Below, piece by piece: positions 6,970 through 14,278 of a stretch of DNA of 33,915 nucleotides. The notes beneath the pieces are model-generated. The model was not told where the DNA came from, made no database searches, and worked only from the letters and a program-made list of their open reading frames with translations. A program made the position numbers and the translations under genes. Numbering within the stretch: position 1 is the first letter of the stretch; the number at the start of each line of letters is the position of its first letter. The stretch is from a bacterium. Lineage in GTDB: Bacteria; Planctomycetota; J058; JAJDCP01. The stretch spans positions 1-33,915 of the forward strand of contig JAUIEM010000047.1 in assembly GCA_030428695.1 (NCBI GenBank), given 5' to 3'.

Positions 6970-8184
6970 ATGGCGGACGAGAAACAGAACCGCAACGCGA
7001 CGCTCGGTTGCATCGCGCTCGCGGTGATCCTGGCGTTGCTGTTCTTCATCGGGAACCTGCTGACCGAGCTCGGCGATGGCCATCCCCACGGAGAGTCCTT
7101 CAGCGACTTCCTCGCCGCCGCCGACAGCGGCAACGTCACGCTGGTCTACGCGACGCTGACCGGCCCGGGCGACCTCGCCGACCTCGACTTCACGCGCTTC
7201 GACGGGAACTGGGCGCACAGCCACGGCCTCGTCGACGCCGCCCTGATCGCCCGGCTCGAGGGCCTGGGCGTCGACATCCACGTGTCCGGGCCGCCGGAGC
7301 CCCACTGGGCCCGGCCCTACCTGCCCTACGTGCTGCCGGTGCTGCTGATCATCGGCGTGTTCTGGCTGGTGATGCGGCGCGCCTCGACCGGCTTCAACGC
7401 CAAGCAGCTCGTCGAGCCGCCCCTGGCCGAGGCCATCCCGGCGCCGGGCAGCCTGGCCTGGGAGAACATCGCCGGCTGCGCCGAGGCCAAGCGCGAGCTG
7501 CAGGCCCTGGCCGCCGCGCTGAAGAGCGCGGACAGCGCCCACCCCGACCAGCGCTGCCTGCTGATCGGCCCCCCCGGCTGCGGCAAGACCCTGCTGCTGC
7601 GCACCCTGGTCGCGAACGCGGAGCTGCCGCTGTTCGCGGTGCCCGGCGCCCGCTACATCGAGGTCTTCGCCGGCGTCGGCGCGGGGCGGCTGCGCGAGCT
7701 CTTCGGCCTCGCTCGCAAGCAGGCCCCGTGCCTGGTCTTCATCGACGACCTCGACGCGATCGGCCACGGCCGCGTCAAGCAGCTCGGCAACGAGGGGGAC
7801 GAGCGGCTGCTCGCCCTGCACCAGCTGCTCGACCTGCTCGGCGGGCTCGACTCCGGCGGCCCGCCGGTCGGGGTGATCGCGGCGAGCAGCCGGCCCGACC
7901 TGCTCGACGGCGCGCTGTTCAGCCCCCACCGCTTCGGCCGGGTGGTGCGGGTCAGCGCCCCGCCCGCGGGGGAGATGCTCGCCGGCCTGCTGCCGTCGGG
8001 CTTCCCCGCCGACGACCTCGCGGCGCTGGCCGAGGCCTGCGCGGGCCGGACCCCGGCCGAGCTCGAGTGGCTGGTGCGCCGCGCCCGGGAGCGGGCCGGC
8101 GGAGATCCCGACCGCGCGGCCCTCGAGGCCTGCGTCGAGGAGCTGCGAGCGCGGATCGCGCTCAGCCCCGGAGGCGGTACTTGA
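6970..8184 (+). CDS. FtsH-like membrane AAA protein lacking the protease domain
   Basis: This 404-residue protein matches the front two-thirds of FtsH. TM1 is about residues 12-32, then an external domain (about 40-115, with FtsH-extracellular-like SFSDFLAAADSGNV), TM2 at 118-135, and an AAA module. Walker A is GPPGCGKT (200-207). The pore loop is YIEVFAGVGAGRLRELF (about 229-245). Walker B is LVFIDD (255-260), with Asp where FtsH has the catalytic Glu. Sensor 1 is AASSRPDLLDGAL and the arginine-finger region is HRFGRVV (R321, R324). It ends after a short helical lid, with no M41 HEXXH peptidase. I prefer ATG 6970 to GTG 6967 because GGAGGAGG (6957-6964) is better spaced from it. It may be an unfoldase, adaptor or inactive scaffold. 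Its 3' end overlaps the convergent glycosyltransferase by 23 bases. Confidence 0.92.
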   Translation: MADEKQNRNATLGCIALAVILALLFFIGNLLTELGDGHPHGESFSDFLAAADSGNVTLVYATLTGPGDLADLDFTRFDGNWAHSHGLVDAALIARLEGLGVDIHVSGPPEPHWARPYLPYVLPVLLIIGVFWLVMRRASTGFNAKQLVEPPLAEAIPAPGSLAWENIAGCAEAKRELQALAAALKSADSAHPDQRCLLIGPPGCGKTLLLRTLVANAELPLFAVPGARYIEVFAGVGAGRLRELFGLARKQAPCLVFIDDLDAIGHGRVKQLGNEGDERLLALHQLLDLLGGLDSGGPPVGVIAASSRPDLLDGALFSPHRFGRVVRVSAPPAGEMLAGLLPSGFPADDLAALAEACAGRTPAELEWLVRRARERAGGDPDRAALEACVEELRARIALSPGGGT

Positions 8185-8878
8185 GCAGGGTGCCGATGGC
8201 GACGGCGCCGTCGCGCCAGCGGATCTTCTTCCCCTGGTCCTTCGTCCGCGGATAGTAGTGGATCGGCACCTCGTGGATCGCGTAGCCGGCCAGGGCGACC
8301 TTCGCGGTCACCTCCGGGCAGAACTCGAAGCCCTCGCACTCCAGCGGGCCGATCGCCTCGAGCACGTCCGCCCGGAACACCTTGTAGCAGGTCGGCTCGT
8401 CGCTGATCGCGGTGCCGTACAGGGCGTTGGTCAGCACGCTGAGCAGGCGCCCGCCGAGGTAGAAGCTGACGTAGGAGTGGCGCTTGGTGCCGAACACGCG
8501 CTCGCCTTTGACCCGCGAGCCGTAGACCACCGCTGCTCGGCCCTCGACGATCGGGGCGACGAGCGAGGGGTAGTCGTGCGGGTCGTACTCGAGGTCGGCG
8601 TCCTGGATCAGCACGATGTCCCCGCTGACCGCCGCGAGGCCGGTGCGGATCGCGGCGCCCTTGCCGCGGTTGCGCGGATGGTAGCGGGCGACGGTGCCCT
8701 CGTCCTGCGCGAGCTCTTCCAGCACCGCCCGGGTGCCGTCGGTCGAGCAGTCGTCGACCAGCACGAGCTCCTTCGTCAGGCCGAGGGCCGAGAGGTCGAC
8801 GGAGCGCACCAGCTCGACCAGCCGGCGCAGCGTCTCGGCCTCGTTGTACACGGGGATGATGATCGACAGGGTGTCCAT
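8162..8878 (-). CDS. Family 2 glycosyltransferase, polyprenyl-phosphate mannosyltransferase (DPM1)-like
   Basis: This 238-residue GT-A fold enzyme opens with LSIIIPVYNEAETLRRLVE. VDDCSTDGT is at about 41-49, NRGKGAAIRTG near 70-80, and the metal-binding DADLEYDP at 93-100. It has no C-terminal membrane spans, as in soluble DPM1-type transferases. These move a sugar from a nucleotide sugar to polyprenyl phosphate at the inner face of the membrane, for glycoprotein or glycolipid synthesis. The actual sugar is unknown. ATG 8878 is chosen because it opens the conserved domain; a further ATG at 8905 would add nine residues, and neither has a strong ribosome-binding site. The gene is divergent from the ECF sigma gene and overlaps the convergent AAA gene by 23 bases. 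Confidence 0.92.
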   Translation of the reverse strand: MDTLSIIIPVYNEAETLRRLVELVRSVDLSALGLTKELVLVDDCSTDGTRAVLEELAQDEGTVARYHPRNRGKGAAIRTGLAAVSGDIVLIQDADLEYDPHDYPSLVAPIVEGRAAVVYGSRVKGERVFGTKRHSYVSFYLGGRLLSVLTNALYGTAISDEPTCYKVFRADVLEAIGPLECEGFEFCPEVTAKVALAGYAIHEVPIHYYPRTKDQGKKIRWRDGAVAIGTLLKYRLRG

Positions 8879-9009
8879 GGGGTCGTCCGCCTTCGAGGCC
8901 CGCATCCTACCAGGCGCCGCCGGCGAAGTCGCGGAGCAGGCGCGCAGAACTTCCAGGAAACGGCGCAACACTCCCCCGGGACCGGCGTCCAGAGAGCAGG
9001 AGGCAGGCT

Positions 9010-9564
9010 GTGCAGCCCACTTTGCTCTCTGCGCTGAAGGCCGTCCGGGCCGGAGATGTCGCAGCGTTCGCACCCTTGGTCGAGGCGTACTGGCCCGCGT
9101 TGGCGGCCTACGTCGGCGCATCGGGTGTCGCCCGCGCCGATGTCGACGACCTGGTCGAGCTGGCCTTCGTCAAGGCCTGGCGGAAGCTCGACAAGCTCAA
9201 GCAGCTCGAGAGCTTCCGTTCGTGGCTCTTCACGATCGCCAGCAACCTCCTGCGCGATCACCGGCGACGAGTCTCGAGGGAGAAGAAGACCATGCTCGAA
9301 TACGCCCACCTGGCGCCGAAGAGCGCCGACCCGCCCCGCCCGCCCGACGAGCGGCTGGGCCTGCTCAGCCAGCTCGTGCCCCAGCTCAAGGATGTCGAAC
9401 GCCAGATCCTCGCCCTGCGCTTCGACGAAGGGCGCAACTGCCGCGAGATCGCCGACATCCTCGGCAAGAAGCACGCGACCGTCCGATCGATCCTGCACCG
9501 CGCCCTCAAGGGCCTGCGCAAGAACCTCGAGGGCACGGCCCTCGGGCGGGGAGGTGCCCGATGA
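9010..9564 (+). CDS. ECF-type RNA polymerase sigma factor
   Basis: This 184-residue sigma-70 family protein contains region 2 at about 10-85: FAPLVEAYWPALAAYV, DDLVELAFVKAWRKLDKL, then FRSWLFTIASNLLRDHRRR, which contacts the -10. Region 4 is at about 115-172: DVERQILALRFDEGRNCREI, ADILGKKHATVRSILHRAL, which is the -35 helix-turn-helix. Regions 1 and 3 are absent, as in ECF factors. The start is GTG, supported by AGGAGG nine bases upstream. Its stop overlaps the ATG of the next gene (ATGA), which encodes a membrane anti-sigma domain fused to an alpha-2-macroglobulin. Coupled sigma/anti-sigma pairs are the usual ECF arrangement. No convincing ECF promoter consensus was found in the 131-bp upstream gap. 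Confidence 0.95.
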   Translation: MQPTLLSALKAVRAGDVAAFAPLVEAYWPALAAYVGASGVARADVDDLVELAFVKAWRKLDKLKQLESFRSWLFTIASNLLRDHRRRVSREKKTMLEYAHLAPKSADPPRPPDERLGLLSQLVPQLKDVERQILALRFDEGRNCREIADILGKKHATVRSILHRALKGLRKNLEGTALGRGGAR

Positions 9565-12500
9565 GTTGTGAAGCCACCCGCGACGCAATCGACCGCTTCC
9601 TCGAGGGGGAAGACTCGCTCGACCCGCAGCGCGAGCACCTCGCCGCCTGCGCCCGCTGCCGCGCCGCCCTGGCCGAGGCCGAGCAGCTCGCCGCCGACCT
9701 CGGCGCCTACTTCGCCGACGTCGGCTCACCCGCCCGCGCCGAGGCGGTCGTCGCCCGGCTGCGGCCGCGCCGCCGTCGCCTCTGGCTCGGCCTGGCCCTC
9801 GCCGCCGCCGCCGCGCTCTGTGTCTGGCTGGCCTGGCCGCGTCCCGCGCCGGAAGCGCCCGACGGGCCGCTCTGGACCGAGGTCGCGACCCCGGACCTCG
9901 AGCTCGAGGAGCCGCGCCCGCTGACCGTCCCGACCGCCGCCCAGCTCGGCGCGCCGGCCGACCTCGACGGCGCCGAGGTCATCCCGGTCACCGCGCTCTA
10001 CCCCCGGGCGACCACCCTGAGCGGGAAGATCGACGCGCACCTCGAGCTCGCCAACGACGCGCGCTCCTGGTTCCAGACCGACAAGCCCCTGTACCGCCCC
10101 GGCGAGACGATCTGGTTCCGGCACTGGCTGGTCGCCAGCCGTGACTTCGCGCCCCGGCGCCACGTGCGACCGGTCGAGCTGCTCGCGCCGAACGGCAGCG
10201 TGGTCGCGAGCGGCCCGGTCAGCGAGGGCCACGGCTTCCCCCTGCCCCACGGCATCCCCGGCGGCACCTACACCCTGCGCATCGCCGGCGACACCGTCGC
10301 GACCCGCGCGAAGGAGATCCTCGTCTCGACCTACCAGCCCCCCGCGTTCAAGAAGTCCCTCGACTTCCTGCGCGATGCCTGGGCCGCCGGCGAAGAGGTC
10401 GAGGCGCTGTTCGAGGTCGAGCGGTCGACCGGTGAGCCCCTGGCCGGGGCGCGGGTCACCATCAGCGCGAGCGTCGACGGCGAGGAGTTCCACGCCGCCG
10501 AGGCGACCACCGACGCCCGAGGCGCCCTGCTCGTCCGCTTCACCCTGCCCGCCGCCCTGAGCCGCGACGCCCGGCTGGCCCTGCAGGTCCACGCCGACGG
10601 CTTCAGCGAGGCCTGGGCGGAGGCGATCCCGGTCGCGATCGCCGACACCCGCGTCGCCCTCTTCCCCGAAGGCGGCAGCCTGCTGCTCGCGCAGCCGAAC
10701 CGGGTGTTCGTCCAGGCGACGAACCCGGTCGGCGAGCCGGCCTCCTTCCGCGCGACCCTGCTCGCCGACGGCGCCCCCGTCGCGCCGGTCGAGAGCTTCG
10801 CCCGCGGCTTCGCGAGCTTCCCCCTGAAGCCCGCCGCCGGCGTGGCCTACAGCCTGCGCATCGACAGCCCCGCGGGGGTCGCTCCCGTCGCGCTGCCACG
10901 GGCCCGGAAGAGCGGCGCGAACCTGCGGCTGGAGGAGAATCAGCCGGGCCGCCTGGTCGTCTCGACCTTCTGCAACGAGGCGCACCCCGGGGCCTACCTG
11001 GTCGCGATGTGCCGGAGCCAGCGCCTGTTCACCTACCGGATGGATCTCGTGCCCGGGCAGAACCGGCTCGACGTCGAGGTTCCCTCCGAGGTCAACGGCG
11101 TCACCCGGCTCAGCCTGCTGCGCGCCGACGGGGTCGCCCTCGCCGAGCGGCTCCTGTACCGCGACTTCGGGCCGCAGCTCGCGGTCGAGCTCGTGCCGCA
11201 GCGGAGCAGCTTCGGCCCCCGTGACGAGGTGGTGCTGACGGTCCGCACCCGCGACGCCGACGGCGCCCCGGTCGCCGCCGAGCTCGCCCTGGCGGTGGTC
11301 GACGACAGCGTGCTCCGCTTCGCGAACGACAAGAGCGGCCATCTCGCCGCGCGCCTGTTGCTCGAGAGCGAGGTGCAGGGCGCGGTCTTCGAGCCGGACT
11401 ACTACTTCGACGAGGCGGAGGAAGACGCGCCGCTCGCCCTAGACCACCTGCTCAACACGCAAGGCTGGCGCAGCTTCGCCTGGCGGCCGGTGGTCGAAGA
11501 TGAGCCCGACGTCTTCGGGCGCATCGGCGCGCTGCTCGCCGCCCACGACAACGACGAGGCCTACCGCCTGCTCAGCGCCGTGCAGCTCAGCCATCCGAGC
11601 TACGAGGAGCGCCTGCGGACGCTGTTCCCCGACATGTTCGACAGCGAGGGCAGGCTCGCCCTGGTCTACGCCGGCACCGCCCTGTACGAGGACGGCCTGG
11701 CCAGCGACCTGGCGCGGGGCGGCCTGGTCAGCATCGAGCAGCTCGGACGTTCGCCCCACGCGCTCTGGACCCGCGTCCGCACCCTCGAGGACGGGCGCGA
11801 GGGCTGGGTGCTCGCGAACGCCCTGGTGCCGGTGGAAGCCGAGGGGGTGTGGGCCGACAAAGCGCTGAAGCGGGACATGTTCCTGGCCATCGACACCGGC
11901 GTGGTCGACGCGTTCCGCTTCGAGCAGCCCGAGGGCGTGGAGCTCCGCTTCGGCGTCGCGATGACGGAGAGCCGGCGGGCGTTCGCCCGCGAGGCCCTCA
12001 TCCTCGACGCCAGCCTCGAGGAGCTCGGGAAGGACTTCGCCGCCGACCGGCTCGGCCGCTTCGACGAGATCGCGTTCCGGCAGCAGGGCTTCTTCGCCTA
12101 CGAGCAGGTCCGGGTCTTCCCGCAGGTCACCTACGCGGCCGGCGAACGGCCCAGCGAGCGCAGCGACTTCCGCGAGACCGTGCAGTGGCTGCCGGCCCTG
12201 CACACCGACGAGCACGGCGAGGCCGAGGTGCGCTTCTGCCTGTCCGACGCGATCACCTCCTTCGAGGTGCGCGCCGAGGGCATCTCCGTCGAGGGCGCGG
12301 TCGGCAGCGCGACCTGCCTGCTCGACTCCCAGCTGCCCTTCGCCCTGCGCACCCAGGTGCCGAACGCCGCGACGGCCGGCGACCGTATCGAGCTGCCCCT
12401 GACCCTGCGCAACACGACCGACCGGCCCCTGTCCGTCCAGCTGCGCGGCAGCTTCGGCCCCGGCCTGCGCAGCCTCGACGCGACGGAGCGCGTGGTCGAG

Positions 12501-14222
12501 CTCGCGGCCGGGGAAGCGCGCACGGAGTACTTCCCGCTCGAGGCGGTCGACGCCGACGGGCTGCAGCAGGTCTCCTTCGAGGCCGAGGCCGACGGCCTGC
12601 GCGACGCCTTCTCGACCAGCCTGCGCGTCTTCCCCCGCGGCTTCCCCGCGGCCGGCGCGACCAGCGGCGTGCTCGAGCCCGGGCAGGAGATCGGCCTGCA
12701 GGTCGGCCTGCCCGACAACCTCGTGCCGGGCACCCTGCGCTGCCAGGCGGCCTTCTTCCCCTCGCCCCTGAGCAGCATCGCCGAGGGCCTCGGCGACATG
12801 CTGCGCGAGCCGAGCGGCTGCTTCGAGCAGACGACCTCGAACAACTACCCGAACGCGGTGATCATCGGCTACCTGCAGTCCCAGGGCATCGACAGCCCGC
12901 AGCTGTACGCCCGGGCCCACGGGCTGCTGGCGCGCGGCTACGACCGGCTGGTCAGCTACGAGTGCGCCGAGAACGGTTACGAGTGGTTCGGGCAGGGCAA
13001 GGGCCACGAGGCGCTGACCGCCTACGGCCTGATGCAGTTCCGCGACATGGAGCGGGTCGGCAGCCAGGTCGACGCGGCGATGCTCGAGCGCACCGCCGCC
13101 TGGCTGAAGAGCCGCGTCAACGACAAGGGCGGCTACGTCCACAACCCGCGCTTCCTGCACACCTGGTCGGACGACGAGGCGATGGCCGACTGCTACGTGA
13201 CCTGGGGCCTGGCGGCGGCGGGCACTCCCGCCCTCGAGGAGCAGCTCGCCTGGTGCCGGCAGGTCGCCGCGGCGCGTTCCGACGATCCCTACATCGTCGC
13301 CCTGGTCGCCAACGCCCTGCTCGAAGCGGGCCAGCCGGCGGAGCGCGAGCTCGGCTGGCTGCGCAGCGCCCAGGAGCTCGACGGCTCCTTTGTGGGCGCG
13401 ACCCGTTCGGTAGTGTGCTCGACCGGCGAGGTCCTCGCGATCGAGACCACCTCCCTCGCCCTGCTCGCCTTCGCACAGGCCGGGGAGCGGGGACCGGTGG
13501 AAGCGGCCGCGCGCTGGCTCGCGGAGCAGCGCGGCGCCTACGGCGGCTACGGCTCCACCCAGGCCACCGTGCTCGCGCTCAAGGCGCTGACCGCCTACGC
13601 CTCGCTGCCGTCGGAGGGGACCGGCGGGGGAACCGTCGCCATCGCCCTCGGCGAGGCCGCGACGCCGGTCGGCTACGCGCCCGAGGAGCCGAAGCCGCTG
13701 CGCGTCGAAGGGCTGGAAGAGCATCTGACGGCGGGAGAGAACTCCCTGCACCTGTCGCTCGACAGCGACCGCGCCCTGCCCTACACGGTCTCCCTGCGCT
13801 ACCGGCGCGTCGCCCCGGACAGCGATCCCGACGCCGCCCTGCGGTTGGAGGTCGGGCTCGCGGCCGAGGAGGTCACGATGGGCGGCACGGTGCGGCTGAC
13901 GGCCGAGGTCGCGAACGTGTCCGGCGCGGGCACCTCGATGGCCCTGGTGCGGCTCGGCTATCCCGGCGGGCTCGGCCTGCCGACCGAGCAGCTCGAGGCG
14001 CTGGTCGACGAGGGCCGCATCGACTTCTTCGAGACCAGCGAGCGGGAGATCATCCTCTACCTGACCTGCCTCGAGAAGGACGAGCGCCGCCAGTTCGCCT
14101 TCGACCTGCCCGCCGTCGTGCCCGGAAGCTACACCGCCGAGCCGAGCAGCGCCTACCTGTACTACCAGAACGGCAGCAAGCAGTGGAGCGCGCCCCTGCG
14201 GCTCGCGATCCGGCAGCCGTAG
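9561..14222 (+). CDS. Transmembrane zinc-finger anti-sigma factor fused to an alpha-2-macroglobulin
   Basis: One 1553-residue protein links two systems. Residues 1-70 form a cytoplasmic anti-sigma domain with the zinc motif H26-x3-C30-x2-C33. A basic stop (RLRPRRRR) and a single membrane span at about 74-92 follow. The external part is a bacterial alpha-2-macroglobulin. It has an MG2-type strand WFQTDKPLYRPGETIWF near 170, further MG domains, AELALAVVDDSVLRF before the bait-like region, and an SH3-like segment at about 696-760. The A2M signature LSDAITSFEVRAEGIS lies near 890, and the thioester GCFEQ has C1087 and Q1090. A helical thioester domain (GQGKGHEALTAYGL) and a C-terminal MG domain complete it. 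Such proteins trap proteases covalently. Usual bacterial forms are lipoproteins or secreted; this one is tethered through an anti-sigma factor. The ATG overlaps the sigma stop. The frame is intact and no frameshift is seen. Confidence 0.93.
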   Translation: MSCEATRDAIDRFLEGEDSLDPQREHLAACARCRAALAEAEQLAADLGAYFADVGSPARAEAVVARLRPRRRRLWLGLALAAAAALCVWLAWPRPAPEAPDGPLWTEVATPDLELEEPRPLTVPTAAQLGAPADLDGAEVIPVTALYPRATTLSGKIDAHLELANDARSWFQTDKPLYRPGETIWFRHWLVASRDFAPRRHVRPVELLAPNGSVVASGPVSEGHGFPLPHGIPGGTYTLRIAGDTVATRAKEILVSTYQPPAFKKSLDFLRDAWAAGEEVEALFEVERSTGEPLAGARVTISASVDGEEFHAAEATTDARGALLVRFTLPAALSRDARLALQVHADGFSEAWAEAIPVAIADTRVALFPEGGSLLLAQPNRVFVQATNPVGEPASFRATLLADGAPVAPVESFARGFASFPLKPAAGVAYSLRIDSPAGVAPVALPRARKSGANLRLEENQPGRLVVSTFCNEAHPGAYLVAMCRSQRLFTYRMDLVPGQNRLDVEVPSEVNGVTRLSLLRADGVALAERLLYRDFGPQLAVELVPQRSSFGPRDEVVLTVRTRDADGAPVAAELALAVVDDSVLRFANDKSGHLAARLLLESEVQGAVFEPDYYFDEAEEDAPLALDHLLNTQGWRSFAWRPVVEDEPDVFGRIGALLAAHDNDEAYRLLSAVQLSHPSYEERLRTLFPDMFDSEGRLALVYAGTALYEDGLASDLARGGLVSIEQLGRSPHALWTRVRTLEDGREGWVLANALVPVEAEGVWADKALKRDMFLAIDTGVVDAFRFEQPEGVELRFGVAMTESRRAFAREALILDASLEELGKDFAADRLGRFDEIAFRQQGFFAYEQVRVFPQVTYAAGERPSERSDFRETVQWLPALHTDEHGEAEVRFCLSDAITSFEVRAEGISVEGAVGSATCLLDSQLPFALRTQVPNAATAGDRIELPLTLRNTTDRPLSVQLRGSFGPGLRSLDATERVVELAAGEARTEYFPLEAVDADGLQQVSFEAEADGLRDAFSTSLRVFPRGFPAAGATSGVLEPGQEIGLQVGLPDNLVPGTLRCQAAFFPSPLSSIAEGLGDMLREPSGCFEQTTSNNYPNAVIIGYLQSQGIDSPQLYARAHGLLARGYDRLVSYECAENGYEWFGQGKGHEALTAYGLMQFRDMERVGSQVDAAMLERTAAWLKSRVNDKGGYVHNPRFLHTWSDDEAMADCYVTWGLAAAGTPALEEQLAWCRQVAAARSDDPYIVALVANALLEAGQPAERELGWLRSAQELDGSFVGATRSVVCSTGEVLAIETTSLALLAFAQAGERGPVEAAARWLAEQRGAYGGYGSTQATVLALKALTAYASLPSEGTGGGTVAIALGEAATPVGYAPEEPKPLRVEGLEEHLTAGENSLHLSLDSDRALPYTVSLRYRRVAPDSDPDAALRLEVGLAAEEVTMGGTVRLTAEVANVSGAGTSMALVRLGYPGGLGLPTEQLEALVDEGRIDFFETSEREIILYLTCLEKDERRQFAFDLPAVVPGSYTAEPSSAYLYYQNGSKQWSAPLRLAIRQP

Positions 14223-14248
14223 ACGTCTGGTCCCACGTATGCCATAGT
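14220..14248 (+). promoter_or_regulatory. Possible promoter for the kinase gene at 14279
   Basis: TAGACG (14220-14225) and CATAGT (14243-14248) are 17 bases apart, just after the macroglobulin stop codon. CCCAC and GTGGG (14232-14236, 14247-14251) form a weak inverted repeat over the same spot. Each hexamer matches consensus at only four positions, so this is tentative. Confidence 0.33.
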
Positions 14249-14278
14249 GGGCGGGCCGCCGATCCGGAGGCCCGCCCC

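Noticed and set aside
8956..8989. GGAAAC ... CGTC as a standard ECF promoter before the sigma gene
   Set aside because: The 24-base spacing is well beyond the 16-18 bases usual for ECF promoters.
8694..9560. Upstream in-frame extension of the macroglobulin gene
   Set aside because: It covers the antisense of the glycosyltransferase and an alternate frame of the sigma gene; ATG 9561 with ATGA coupling opens the anti-sigma domain.
14232..14251. Inverted repeat CCCAC/GTGGG as an operator
   Set aside because: Only five base pairs with a ten-base loop; too weak to claim beyond noting its overlap with the candidate promoter.
11849..14278. Long in-frame extension before the kinase start at 14279
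   Set aside because: Arg/Pro/Ala-rich alternate frame of the macroglobulin gene; the GTG at 14279 has GGAGG and a paralogue-like N-terminus.
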